This document shows, piece by piece, positions 7,637-15,994 of a stretch of 21,693 nt of DNA (within the stretch, counting starts at the first letter, position 1; every line of letters begins with the position of its first letter). This DNA comes from a virus. The translations under genes and the position numbers were made by a program. The notes beneath the pieces are model-generated. The model saw only the letters and a program-made list of their open reading frames with translations. It did not search any database and was not told the DNA's origin. Location of the stretch: IMG/VR virus record IMGVR_UViG_3300030118_000500, positions 1-21,693 of that record; one strand, given 5' to 3'.

Positions 7637-7665
7637 TTGATATGTCATGAATTTTATGCGATATT
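7637..7665 (+). promoter_or_regulatory. Candidate sigma70 promoter P2, abutting terminator T2
   Basis: TTGATA at 7637-7642 (5 of 6 consensus bases), 17-base spacer, GATATT at 7660-7665 (4 of 6). The -35 begins one base after the terminator T run. The predicted start of transcription, 7671-7673, coincides with ATG 7673, implying a leaderless or nearly leaderless message. A promoter is expected here because transcription has just been stopped and at least four same-strand genes follow. Confidence 0.55.
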
Positions 7666-7672
7666 AAGTGCT

Positions 7673-7867
7673 ATGAAAATAATTCACTGTGCATCTGAAA
7701 CCACTTATCGTAATAAAAAAACAAATACTGTATACAAAACTAAAGAAGATGCCGAGCATGATGTCAACAATCCTAACACAGATACAAAGCAAGAGGATAT
7801 AGCAGTAGACACAAAAATTATAGTACCACCAGAAGCATTACAACTTAAAAGTGACACAAAAAAATGA
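7673..7867 (+). CDS. 64-residue conserved-type orphan protein
   Basis: ATG 7673 gives 64 residues beginning MKIIHCASETTYRNKK. The frame is open upstream to a TTG at 7634, but that start would lie inside the terminator T run and upstream of promoter P2, so it is rejected. The pattern TTYRNKKTNTVYKTKEDAEH, then NPNTDTKQEDIAVDTKI, resembles small uncharacterised proteins I recall from marine phages, where a similar NxxTDTxxxDIxxD stretch occurs. The C-terminus is Lys-rich. No function can be given. There is no SD; leaderless initiation fits the predicted start of transcription. The stop overlaps the SET gene start by four bases (ATGA). Confidence 0.65.
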   Translation: MKIIHCASETTYRNKKTNTVYKTKEDAEHDVNNPNTDTKQEDIAVDTKIIVPPEALQLKSDTKK

Positions 7868-8181
7868 AAGTAAAATACGATAGGTTTTACTATAAACCAT
7901 TACCAGAAGAGGTGTACATAGACAAAAGTAACATAGAAGGACATGGTATATTTGCATCTTGTGATTTAAAAGCAAAATATGATTTAGGAAGCACACACAT
8001 TAAAGTACCTATGATAGTTGGATATATAAGAACACCTTTAGGTGGGTTTATAAATCATTCTAGTAAGCCAAACTGTTATTTATGTATTACACAAGATTGG
8101 GATGATTATATAATTTACAATGTAATAACATCTAAAAAAATAAAAAAAAATGAAGAAATAGTATTGGAGTATGGAAGATGA
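7864..8181 (+). CDS. Minimal SET-domain protein lysine methyltransferase
   Basis: A 105-residue protein that is essentially only a SET domain. GHGIFA (26-31) is the first SET motif, contacting S-adenosylmethionine. GGFINHSSKPNC (60-71) is the RFxNHSxxPN motif that forms the pseudoknot and cofactor pocket (N64, H65). KKNEEIVLEYG (94-104) corresponds to the GEELxxDY end with the catalytic Tyr (Y103). SET enzymes transfer methyl groups from SAM to protein lysines. The length is comparable to the 119-residue vSET of chlorella virus PBCV-1, and there is no pre- or post-SET cysteine cluster. The substrate is unknown. Overlaps of four bases with the genes on both sides (ATGA) tie it to the glycosyltransferase cluster. 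Confidence 0.87.
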   Translation: MKVKYDRFYYKPLPEEVYIDKSNIEGHGIFASCDLKAKYDLGSTHIKVPMIVGYIRTPLGGFINHSSKPNCYLCITQDWDDYIIYNVITSKKIKKNEEIVLEYGR

Positions 8182-9107
8182 CACCACAAGGCGGAACAGA
8201 AATTCAACACCGACTTTTAGAACATTATGTAGATGAGGACTTACTAAAACATTTTCAGATATGTACTTCTATACCAGATAAAATTCCATTAGATAATAAT
8301 AAAATAAATATATTGTGGCAAAAAAATAGTTATGACCAACCTAATATAGCACCTTGGTTTAAAGACAAAGCTAATCATAGTAAATACGATTGGTATATTT
8401 TTAATTCACATTGGAACTATGAAAAGTTTCGATACATGTTTGATGTGCCAACAGATAAATGTCACGTTATAAAAAATGGTGTTAATAATTTTCCAGTGCG
8501 AACAGAATTTAAAGAAGGCAATAGAGTGCGTATGTTGTTTCATGTTACACCTTGGAGAGGACTAAATGTTTTATTAGGTGCAATGTCTTTACTAAAGGAT
8601 TGTAATGTTGAAGTAGATGTATTTAGTTCTTGTAAAATTTATGGAGAAGATTTTGCCAATCAAAATGAAAGTGCGTATGAGCCATTGTATGAACAAGCTA
8701 GAAAGTTAGAGAATGTAAATTATATTGGGTACAAGGAACATTCTTTTATACAAAAATTTATGTATCGCTATCATATGTTTGCATATCCTAGTATCTGGGA
8801 GGAGACTAGTTGTAACTCAGCATTAGAAGCTATGGCGAGTGGTTTGTATTGTATTGTAACAAATTATGGTGCACTATATGAAACTTGTTCTGAGTTTCCT
8901 ATCTATGTTACATACGATAAGAATTATAAAAACTTGTCTCTTGCATTTGCTCATGCGATACGAGAAGCAGTGGACATGATGCACGAACCAGAGATACATA
9001 AACATTTAATTATGCAACAAGAATTTGTTAAACGATTTTACAGTTGGGAAAAGAAAAAGTTAGAATGGACTAATTTTTTACAAGGAGTGTTGAGTGCAAA
9101 AAAATAG
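8178..9107 (+). CDS. Glycosyltransferase family 4-like (GT-B fold)
   Basis: A 309-residue protein. The N-terminal GGTEIQHRLLEHYVDEDLL (5-23) is the glycine-containing first loop common in phage GT4 proteins. FNSHWNYEKF and HVIKNGVN (96-103) mark the end of the first Rossmann domain. HVTPWRGLNVLLGAM (122-136) matches the donor-binding start of the second domain. WEETSCNSALEAMASG (207-222) contains the E-x7-E pair (E209, E217) of retaining GT-B enzymes. It would move a sugar from an activated nucleotide sugar to an unknown acceptor. ATG 8178 overlaps the SET stop by four bases, and the 3' end overlaps the next glycosyltransferase start by 14 bases. It is slightly shorter than typical host GT4 enzymes (about 350-380). 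Confidence 0.86.
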   Translation: MTPQGGTEIQHRLLEHYVDEDLLKHFQICTSIPDKIPLDNNKINILWQKNSYDQPNIAPWFKDKANHSKYDWYIFNSHWNYEKFRYMFDVPTDKCHVIKNGVNNFPVRTEFKEGNRVRMLFHVTPWRGLNVLLGAMSLLKDCNVEVDVFSSCKIYGEDFANQNESAYEPLYEQARKLENVNYIGYKEHSFIQKFMYRYHMFAYPSIWEETSCNSALEAMASGLYCIVTNYGALYETCSEFPIYVTYDKNYKNLSLAFAHAIREAVDMMHEPEIHKHLIMQQEFVKRFYSWEKKKLEWTNFLQGVLSAKK

Positions 9108-9906
9108 CGAAGTTATTGACTTTCAAAAAAAAGATATTCGTTTATTTGTTGCAACACCAGTGCATAGCGATGTAACTATACACTACATGCAATCTGTAAT
9201 TAAATTACAAACTATGTGCCATCAAAAAAATGTATCGTTTACTTTACAATTAATGAAATCAAGTTTAGTAACACAAGGTAGAAATTTATGTGTAGCACAA
9301 TTTTTAGATAGTGATTTTACACATTTACTTTTCATAGATAGTGACATTCTTTTTAGTGCTGATTCTATATTTAAAATGATAGAAAAAGATATGGATTTAC
9401 TTAGCATACCTTATCCTATGAAAATAGTGCAATGGGAAAAAATATTTAATAAACATAAAGATTATCCTAATAGGACTATATTAGAAGCTAGTACGAGTGG
9501 TAATATGTTTCCAGTAAGAATAAAAGATCAAGAACACGATATTAAAGTAGATAATGAAATGATTGAATTATCACATACACCTACTGGATGTTTAATGTTA
9601 CAAAGAAGTGTATTAGAGAAAATGATTAAACACTATCCAGAGTTGAATATCCGCCAAGAAACTGTAGTTGACGGAGAGAAGGTGTTAAAACCTAATCTCT
9701 ATAATTTTTTTGATACTTACTACGATAAAGAAACTAAGCGATACTATGGTGAGGACTTTGCTTTTTCTAGGCTATGGAATAAAATTGGTGGTAAGTGTTA
9801 TGCTCTAATAACAGAATATATTACCCATGTCGGTGAGTTCCAATACACTGGTAGACTTATTGACGAAATGATTCCCCAAAGTATTGATACTTCGCCTAAG
9901 AAATAG
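9094..9906 (+). CDS. Glycosyltransferase, GT-A fold (GT2/Anp1-like)
   Basis: A 270-residue protein. LFVATPVHSD (17-26) is the first strand. SSLVTQGRNLCVAQFLDSDF (56-75) followed by HLLFIDSDI (77-85) carries the DxD metal/nucleotide-sugar motif (D82, D84). HTPTGCLMLQRSVLEKM (161-177) is the acceptor-side strand. YYGEDFAFSRLWNKIGGKC (217-235) holds the ED catalytic motif, and THVGEFQYTG (244-253) supplies the C-terminal His. The start is GTG 9094: GGAG at 9083-9086 is well placed and no in-frame ATG occurs near the N-terminus. It overlaps the GT-B gene by 14 bases. Together they could build a short glycan on virion proteins or alter host surface sugars; which of these is unknown. Confidence 0.83.
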   Translation: MQKNSEVIDFQKKDIRLFVATPVHSDVTIHYMQSVIKLQTMCHQKNVSFTLQLMKSSLVTQGRNLCVAQFLDSDFTHLLFIDSDILFSADSIFKMIEKDMDLLSIPYPMKIVQWEKIFNKHKDYPNRTILEASTSGNMFPVRIKDQEHDIKVDNEMIELSHTPTGCLMLQRSVLEKMIKHYPELNIRQETVVDGEKVLKPNLYNFFDTYYDKETKRYYGEDFAFSRLWNKIGGKCYALITEYITHVGEFQYTGRLIDEMIPQSIDTSPKK

Positions 9907-9912
9907 TAGAAT
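9884..9912 (+). promoter_or_regulatory. Candidate sigma70 promoter P3 for the internal-virion block
   Basis: TTGATA at 9884-9889 and TAGAAT at 9907-9912 each match five of six consensus bases, with the ideal 17-base spacer. The -35 lies inside the end of the GT-A gene. Transcription would start near 9919, ahead of AGGAG (9932-9936) and ATG 9943. It would drive the internal-virion operon. Confidence 0.6.
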
Positions 9913-9942
9913 ATACCTAACAAATATATATAGGAGAAATTT

Positions 9943-10737
9943 ATGACACCTTTAATACCTATAGCTGCTGGAGTAGGAAGTTTTCTATTAGCAAAAGCAA
10001 GTGGAGCAAGTAATAGAGATGCGTTAATAGCTGGTGGAATAGGAGCATTAGGTGCTTATGGTTTAGCTGGTGGTACATTCGGAGGTACAGCTTTAGTTGG
10101 TAGTAAAACTGCTGCTGGTGGACTTTTAGGAGTAAAAGCAGCAGGTACAGGTACAGCAATAGCAGGAGGATTAGGAGCAGGAACTTTAGTAAGTGCAATG
10201 AACGCACCAAAACCAGCACCAGTGGATATGTCTGGGCAACAATTTAAAACAGGTTTTGAAGGAACTGACCCACAAGCATACGCAAGAGCTACGGAAAATT
10301 TACAAGGAATTACACAAACCGCATCTTACGCACCAGACCCCTCGCAACAAGGTACAGTGACACCTAGTGTATATGATTTTGATAATACACAAATGTACAC
10401 AGCGAAAGAAGGTGGGTTAGCTGAGATAAAAAGATTTAAAGAAGGTGGAATAAATTACTTACCTAGCAAAAAAGAACACGATGAGGGCGATGTTAATAAT
10501 TATGTAAGAGCTACTGGATATGTAGAAGATGGTAGTGGAACTGGTGACAAAGATACAGATACCATGTTAGCACAATTAGCAGATGGTGAATTTGTCAGTA
10601 GAGCAGATGCGGTATTAGGTGCTGGTATTATGGAAGGAGCAAACCCAGAAGATTTTAAAGAGATGAGAAAAATGGGAGCAAAGTTTTTTTATAAGCAACA
10701 AGACCAGTTGAAGAGAATATACGATATTACTTCATGA
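9943..10737 (+). CDS. Internal/structural virion protein with Gly/Ala-rich hydrophobic N-terminus
   Basis: A 264-residue protein. Residues 1-86 are Gly, Ala and Leu with small hydrophobic helices (IAAGVGSFLLAKASGASN, ALIAGGIGALGAYGLAGG), like the glycine-zipper segments of phage ejection proteins. The C-terminal part holds DTDTMLAQLADGEFVSRADA and VLGAGIMEGANPEDFKEMRK, a motif I recall from marine podovirus structural proteins (LxDGEFVxxAxAVxGAG). It opens the run of internal-virion genes behind promoter P3, with AGGAG seven bases before ATG 9943. It probably helps DNA ejection or core assembly; membrane insertion during infection would explain the N-terminus. It overlaps the next gene by four bases (ATGA). 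Confidence 0.68.
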   Translation: MTPLIPIAAGVGSFLLAKASGASNRDALIAGGIGALGAYGLAGGTFGGTALVGSKTAAGGLLGVKAAGTGTAIAGGLGAGTLVSAMNAPKPAPVDMSGQQFKTGFEGTDPQAYARATENLQGITQTASYAPDPSQQGTVTPSVYDFDNTQMYTAKEGGLAEIKRFKEGGINYLPSKKEHDEGDVNNYVRATGYVEDGSGTGDKDTDTMLAQLADGEFVSRADAVLGAGIMEGANPEDFKEMRKMGAKFFYKQQDQLKRIYDITS

Positions 10738-11147
10738 TTGACATAAAAGCATTAGATGTTGATTCTTGTTGGAGTGATGCATCAGAAGTTTTAAAAGATG
10801 CAATAGATATGAGTAATGGTCGCCACACGTTAGAGACGACCTACGAAGGATGTAAATTAGGTACAATGAGTTTGTACGGAGTTTTTTATGGAGATGCAAT
10901 TTTGAGTTATTTTGTAACATCACAAGTAATTTACCCAAACAAAAAAATATTAGGAATTATATTTTGTGGTGGTGATAGAGTAATAAAATTTATTAAAGAG
11001 ATAGAACACTTTTTTAAATTAGAAGCTATCAAAGAAAACTGCAAAGGATTAGAAATTATAGGAAGAAAAGGTTGGGATAGAATAATAAAAAATACACCTA
11101 ATCTTGAGTTCAAAGCTAAAGGAATATTTTATGAAATGGATGCTTAA
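10734..11147 (+). CDS. GNAT-fold-like protein, possibly analogous to T7 internal virion protein A (gp13)
   Basis: A 137-residue protein. The layout is acetyltransferase-like: an N-terminal helix (CWSDASEVLKDAIDMSNGRH), a strand pair around LGTMSLYGVFYGDAILSYFV, helix VIKFIKEIEHFFKL, then strand GLEIIGRKGWDRIIKN and the closing IFYEMDA strand. T7 gp13 and counterparts in other podoviruses keep this GNAT-like outline, with the GRxGW segment near the end, and are located next to the other ejection proteins as here. An acetyl-CoA pyrophosphate loop (Q/RxxGxG/A) is not evident, so catalysis is doubtful and a structural role is more likely. It overlaps its neighbours by 4 and 17 bases. Confidence 0.58.
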   Translation: MIDIKALDVDSCWSDASEVLKDAIDMSNGRHTLETTYEGCKLGTMSLYGVFYGDAILSYFVTSQVIYPNKKILGIIFCGGDRVIKFIKEIEHFFKLEAIKENCKGLEIIGRKGWDRIIKNTPNLEFKAKGIFYEMDA

Positions 11148-12216
11148 ACTTCTACCGAATAAGTTTAAAGTTTGGTTATATAAAAAACTATATTGTGATA
11201 TTGCACAACAAGGAGAATATGAAGATACAGAACTAGCTCATGTCAACCCTTATGAAGTTAAGATATTAAAACAAATAGGTGGTAGTGGAGAAGTAAATAA
11301 TAAGACTGGATTACAAGGTTACTTTGGTGGTGGCGGTTCAGCTCCAGCACCTGCTCCATCTGGAGGTTCTGGTAGACAAGAAACTATCTCAAGAGAAGCT
11401 CCAGAAATAGAAGCAAGAAAATTAGCATTATACGATCAAGCTATAGAACTAGCTAGACAACCTATGACTATACCAGAATATCAAGTGGCAGGTCCTTCAC
11501 CATTAGAAAGACAAGCCTTTACACAATCTGGGCAGACTGGTATTGGAGCAGTGCCAGTACAAGCTGGTATTGGTAGCACAGTAGCTGCTGGTCAAACAGC
11601 GATGCAAGATATAACACAACAAGGTGGATTGATTGATTCTTTTATGAACCCTTATCAACGATATGTGATTGATGAAATAAATAGACAAAGTGCTATCAAA
11701 CAAAACCAACAAGCTGCTCAAGCAATAGAGGCAGGTGCTTTTGGTGGTGGTAGAGAGGGTATACAAAGAGCAGAAGAAGAAAGATTACGATTAGGATTAA
11801 TAGGTCAAGCACAAGCGGATGCGTTTAAAGATGCACGAGCCTCGGCTCAAGCTCAACAACAGTTCCAAACACAAGCTCTGTTAAATCAAGCAAGTGCATT
11901 TTCTAATCTAGGACAGACACAACAACAAATGGCTCAGAAAGATATAGCTCAACAGTTATCTGCTGGTCAGTTGCAAAGAGACATAGCACAAAAAGGTTTA
12001 GAAGCTCAAAGAGCTACAGAAGTTGCAAGACAAGCTGAACCATTTCAAAGAGTTGAATTTGCAAAAGGTATTATGACTGCTTTACCAACTACAGCATCAC
12101 AGATTACTGCAACAACAGGACCAGGTGCTAATCCACTAGCACAAGCAGCAGGTGCTGGAATAGGTGCATATGCAGCTTACAATTTATTGAAACCAACTGG
12201 ACAAACACCGACTTAG
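11131..12216 (+). CDS. Internal virion protein, Ala/Gln-rich (T7 gp14-like position)
   Basis: 361 residues from ATG 11131, chosen over the upstream TTG 11104 because AAAGGA (11118-11123) sits seven bases before it. The N-terminus is an amphipathic basic helix (MKWMLKLLPNKFKVWLYKKL). It is followed by ELAHVNPYEVKILKQIGGSG and NKTGLQGYFGGGG, a pattern I know from podoviral internal and tape-measure-type proteins. A Pro/Gly linker leads into a long helical part (about 140-320) loaded with Ala and Gln (QNQQAAQAIEAGAFGGGREG, AQAQQQFQTQALLNQASAF). It ends in a short hydrophobic AAGAGIGAYAAYNLL. It probably forms part of the ejected channel that carries DNA across the envelope. Confidence 0.68.
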   Translation: MKWMLKLLPNKFKVWLYKKLYCDIAQQGEYEDTELAHVNPYEVKILKQIGGSGEVNNKTGLQGYFGGGGSAPAPAPSGGSGRQETISREAPEIEARKLALYDQAIELARQPMTIPEYQVAGPSPLERQAFTQSGQTGIGAVPVQAGIGSTVAAGQTAMQDITQQGGLIDSFMNPYQRYVIDEINRQSAIKQNQQAAQAIEAGAFGGGREGIQRAEEERLRLGLIGQAQADAFKDARASAQAQQQFQTQALLNQASAFSNLGQTQQQMAQKDIAQQLSAGQLQRDIAQKGLEAQRATEVARQAEPFQRVEFAKGIMTALPTTASQITATTGPGANPLAQAAGAGIGAYAAYNLLKPTGQTPT

Positions 12217-12223
12217 GATAGAT

Positions 12224-13645
12224 ATGGCAATAGATAACGAAACATCTTTATATACAGCAGATAATGTTTTGGGCACTGTACCGAATGAAGAGCTACGAAA
12301 CCAAAACAAAGATACAACTACGGAAACTGTTACACAATCAACAGTTGTTACACCTACAACCACGACTAGTGCACCAGTGTTCAACAGAGACCAAAGAGTT
12401 GCTCTAACTTTATTACCTTTAGCGAGTGCATTGTTACAAGGTAAAACACAAGGTGGTCAATCACAACTATCTGGTTTATTAGCATCAACTGGTCAAGGAC
12501 TTGCTGGTTCAGCAAATGCTGCCTTACAAATTGCACAACTAGAAGCACAAAGTGCAAAAACAAAAACCACTACTCCTAAACAATATGTGCTACAAGAGGG
12601 TTTTGAAGGTAAAGTAGATGTGGGTGGTACACAATATAGTAAAGCAGATAACATAATTTTTAATTTTACTCCAGAACAAATTAATGCTTACCCTCAAGGT
12701 ACATTTGTTGAATACACTAAACCTAAAACGGACAAAGCAACTTCTAAAGAAATGTTTGTTGTAAAAGAATTTGAGATTGATGGAGTTAAATATGAAAAAG
12801 GCACTAGAGAGATACCACAGTCGGTTATAAACAAACAATTATCTATACAACCTAATGTGTTTGGAAAAGCACCTACCGAAGACTCTGACAAAGCTACTTT
12901 TAGAAATTATGTATTCTTAAAAAAGAAAAAAACTTTTAAAAACAAAGAAGGAGAAGAAGAAACTAAAATGGTTAATGACACATCTCAAGCATATGGAGTT
13001 TTTGATAGAGATGGTGAATTATTCGTAAGTGTTGGTGGTGAGTTGATTCCTCAATCAAAACTAATTGAAGAAGATAAATTAGGAACTATTTTTACAAAAA
13101 GTCAATTTACTGGATTACAAGATAGACTTGATGTAAAAGCATTTCAAAAGTTACAAGAAAAAGCTAGAGACAATCAATTAAAACTTCGAGCATTTAATGA
13201 TTTATACAGAGCATTACAAGATACAGGAGAGGGATTAACTGGTAGACTAAATCAAATAAGAGCAGGTATTAAATTAAAAACTGGTCAGCAATTAAATGAT
13301 TCTGAAAGAGCTGCATTAGAAAAAGAAGGAGCTTTAAGAAAATTAATTGGACAGTCAAGACTTGATTTGTTCGGTCCTGGTGTTTTAACAGAATTTGAAC
13401 AAGAATTAGCAAAACAAGCATTAGTAGGAAACGATAAATTTATAAATCTTGATGTAGCTAAATCCTTACTGCTCAAAGCAGCTCGTAAAGGTATATCAGA
13501 ATATGAAGCATCTTTGGCAGAGGTACATCAACAAAATGACATAAGAGGACAAGACTATCAATATTTAGACTTTGACTACAGAACTTTACCTTTGTTTGCT
13601 GATGATATTATTGAACAGAAAAAAGATCAAGGAGATAGTTTTTAA
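12224..13645 (+). CDS. Putative internal virion / tape-measure-like structural protein
   Basis: A 473-residue protein. The first 55 residues are a Thr/Asn-rich, probably disordered leader. A hydrophobic helical region follows (QRVALTLLPLASALLQG, GLLASTGQGLAGSANAALQI, about 57-104). The middle (120-300) is beta-rich with two similar short modules, LQEGFEGKVDVGGTQYSKAD and VKEFEIDGVKYEKGT. The last third is helical (FQKLQEKARDNQLKLRAFND, SRLDLFGPGVLTEFEQELAK). I do not recognise a named family. Position between the gp14-like protein and the large 782-residue protein, and similar composition, suggest an ejection or core protein. AGGA lies five bases before ATG 12224. The stop overlaps the next start by one base. 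Confidence 0.6.
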   Translation: MAIDNETSLYTADNVLGTVPNEELRNQNKDTTTETVTQSTVVTPTTTTSAPVFNRDQRVALTLLPLASALLQGKTQGGQSQLSGLLASTGQGLAGSANAALQIAQLEAQSAKTKTTTPKQYVLQEGFEGKVDVGGTQYSKADNIIFNFTPEQINAYPQGTFVEYTKPKTDKATSKEMFVVKEFEIDGVKYEKGTREIPQSVINKQLSIQPNVFGKAPTEDSDKATFRNYVFLKKKKTFKNKEGEEETKMVNDTSQAYGVFDRDGELFVSVGGELIPQSKLIEEDKLGTIFTKSQFTGLQDRLDVKAFQKLQEKARDNQLKLRAFNDLYRALQDTGEGLTGRLNQIRAGIKLKTGQQLNDSERAALEKEGALRKLIGQSRLDLFGPGVLTEFEQELAKQALVGNDKFINLDVAKSLLLKAARKGISEYEASLAEVHQQNDIRGQDYQYLDFDYRTLPLFADDIIEQKKDQGDSF

Positions 13646-15993
13646 TGACTTACTTAACTAATCAAAGAACGATAGTGCCAGAAAGTGGCACAGAGTTTAA
13701 TGGTAAAAAAATTAAATTAGATACAAGCTCAGGTGCTCCCACTCAAATAAGAATGTTGGTAGGTAATAGAAATGACCCAAAAGAAAGACTAGAGTTATTA
13801 AGAAAATATTATCCTGATGCTATAAGTTTTAATGAAAATGATGCTTTAAAAGAAATAGCTAAAAAAAGAGGCTTTGGAGAAGATAATTTTATTTATACTG
13901 TAATTGATGATAATGGTAATGAAGTACAAACTTTATATAACAACCAAACTTTAGATATACAAGATGTTTCTTCTTATGGTAGAACTATAGCTGAAAATAT
14001 CGGAGGTAGTCTAGGAGCAATTGTTGCAACTGTTGGTGGTCAACTAGGACCTCAAGCTGCTACTCCTGAAGAAATATTCACAGTGCCTATTGCTATAGGT
14101 CTTGGTTCTGAAATGGCAGGTCAAGCATACGACAATGCTATGAATATATTAGTCAATCTATCAGGCAAAGAATTAGTAAGTAGAGGTAAATTATCTAAAC
14201 AAATAGTAGATGCTTTTGCTAATATAGGTATTGAAGCCAGTGGTATTAGGTCTATTGATGCTCTCACAAAAGCCTTAAAAAATGTAGGTCTAACTAAGTT
14301 TGTTCAACCTTTAGTTGGTATAGGAAAACAATCTAAAGAAAAAGCCAAAACTTTAGCAAAACAAGCAGCATCTTTAGGTTTAAAAATACCTACATTAGGA
14401 TTACTTACTCAAAACCCAACAGTACAATTTTTAGAGAAAGTAATGATACAGTCTCCAGTGGGAGTAAAACAATTTGTTAATAAAATAGAAGAGTTTAACA
14501 CAGGTGTTGGTGATGCTGTAAAAACAATAAGTCGTAAATATGGAAAAGGTGTTACTGAAAAAGAGCAAATAGGAAAAATAATATTTAAAGGCACAGAGGA
14601 TTATAAACAAAGGTACACCGATATTGCAAATAAATTATATGGTGAAGTAGACCAATTATTTCCAAACAAAGTAAATCTTAAAAATGTTAAAGAATTAGCA
14701 ACTGAATTACAAACTAAGTTAGACGAAGGTAACATACCAGCAGCTATCAAACCAACATTAACGGAAACTTTGAGGTTAATAAAAACAGCGGAAAAAAACC
14801 AAGGACTTAAAATAGGTGTCTTACACTCTAATAGAAGTGATATTTTAAAATTAGCAAGAGAGTATAAAGCATCTGGCACTAAAGATACTTTGGCAGTTAA
14901 TACATTAAGAGATTTAGCTGGTGCAATAACTAAAGATATGGATGCAGGTATTGAAGCATTTGGTGGCAAAGAGGCAGTAAAAAAATATAAAGAAGCAGCT
15001 AGGTTTGTAGCTAACAAAAAAGAAGATTTTGTAAATTACTTAGATGATATTTTAGCAAAAGAAAAAGATGCAGATAAAATTTTCAATTTTGCTTTTGGTT
15101 CTGTTAAAGATGGAGGAACTAAAATCAACACTATTTTAAAAAATTTAACTGAGGATGAAAGAGGAGATATAGCCTCTTCTATGATATTGAGACTAGGTTT
15201 AAAAAACCCAAGTGGTGAAGTGCTAGATGAAAGTTTTAACCCTAGAACTTTTATAACGAATTGGTCTAAAATATCTCCATCAGCTAAAGATGCTATTTTT
15301 GGAAAAGGAGGCAACAGAAAAAACTTAGATGATTTATCTAATGTTTTAAAAAGTTATTTAAAAGGTGAAAGATATACAAATTTTTCTAATACTGGAAATA
15401 GTGTTATGACTGCTGTTTTAATGACACCTGTTTTGACTGGTAGTGTGATGGCTTTGGGAGCAAAGGGAGTTGCTTCTGGTGCATTAATGACTGCTCCTTA
15501 TTTGGCTAGTAAATTATTTACTAGTGAAAGTTTTATGAAAGCTATAATTGAAGGAGCACCCAAAGTTTATACGAAACCTAGTTCATTAGGCACATGGGCA
15601 GGAAGATTACTAGATGATGCAAGAAAAGAAGCAGAAAGAAAAAATGATACAACTATAGTGGATGCAGTGGAATTTTACTTACATGATTTGTTATCAAGTG
15701 ACCCAGTAGAGGCAGAGGATGTATCTGAAGTTGACACAAATATACCAGTAGCTATGGCTCAAGCAGATGTACCAAAAGAAACACCACAACAAACAATAGG
15801 AAACATACAACCTTCACGACCCAAAATTAATATTCAACCACCTACTAGAACAACGGAACAACCAGTACAGACTGCTTCCCTACCTATCACTCCTAATACG
15901 AAAGGTATTGCGTCTCTCAATAAAGGGGAGCAGTTTGGGGGTTTATTTCCGCAAGATAATCTAGGTCAGTTAATCGCTAACAGGAAAGCCTAA
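13645..15993 (+). CDS. Large internal virion protein (ejection protein)
   Basis: A 782-residue protein, mostly helical. A short beta N-terminus leads to an Ala/Gly-rich hydrophobic stretch (NIGGSLGAIVATVGGQLGPQ, about 119-138; FTVPIAIGLGSEMAGQA near 147). A long charged helical body follows (about 190-560) and a second hydrophobic segment (SVMTAVLMTPVLTGSVMALG, near 585-604). The C-terminal 100 residues are a Pro/Gln/Thr linker ending IASLNKGEQFGGLFPQDNLG and QLIANRKA, a C-terminal peptide I have seen on large marine phage virion proteins. The size and two membrane-prone regions fit a T7 gp15/gp16-type ejection role. I see no lysozyme or transglycosylase motif. Its start overlaps the previous stop (TAATG). 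Confidence 0.68.
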   Translation: MTYLTNQRTIVPESGTEFNGKKIKLDTSSGAPTQIRMLVGNRNDPKERLELLRKYYPDAISFNENDALKEIAKKRGFGEDNFIYTVIDDNGNEVQTLYNNQTLDIQDVSSYGRTIAENIGGSLGAIVATVGGQLGPQAATPEEIFTVPIAIGLGSEMAGQAYDNAMNILVNLSGKELVSRGKLSKQIVDAFANIGIEASGIRSIDALTKALKNVGLTKFVQPLVGIGKQSKEKAKTLAKQAASLGLKIPTLGLLTQNPTVQFLEKVMIQSPVGVKQFVNKIEEFNTGVGDAVKTISRKYGKGVTEKEQIGKIIFKGTEDYKQRYTDIANKLYGEVDQLFPNKVNLKNVKELATELQTKLDEGNIPAAIKPTLTETLRLIKTAEKNQGLKIGVLHSNRSDILKLAREYKASGTKDTLAVNTLRDLAGAITKDMDAGIEAFGGKEAVKKYKEAARFVANKKEDFVNYLDDILAKEKDADKIFNFAFGSVKDGGTKINTILKNLTEDERGDIASSMILRLGLKNPSGEVLDESFNPRTFITNWSKISPSAKDAIFGKGGNRKNLDDLSNVLKSYLKGERYTNFSNTGNSVMTAVLMTPVLTGSVMALGAKGVASGALMTAPYLASKLFTSESFMKAIIEGAPKVYTKPSSLGTWAGRLLDDARKEAERKNDTTIVDAVEFYLHDLLSSDPVEAEDVSEVDTNIPVAMAQADVPKETPQQTIGNIQPSRPKINIQPPTRTTEQPVQTASLPITPNTKGIASLNKGEQFGGLFPQDNLGQLIANRKA

Positions 15994-15994
15994 A

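Noticed and set aside
7634-7672. TTG start extending the 64-residue orphan by 13 residues
   Set aside because: It lies in the terminator T run and upstream of the -10 box, so it would not be in the P2 transcript; ATG 7673 is preferred.
9959-10219. Minus-strand leucine-rich 86-residue frame
   Set aside because: Antisense of the Gly/Ala-rich N-terminus of the virion protein; low-complexity artefact with no start signals.
11104-11130. TTG start for the Ala/Gln-rich virion protein
   Set aside because: No SD at a useful distance, whereas ATG 11131 has AAAGGA seven bases upstream and yields a typical amphipathic basic N-terminus.
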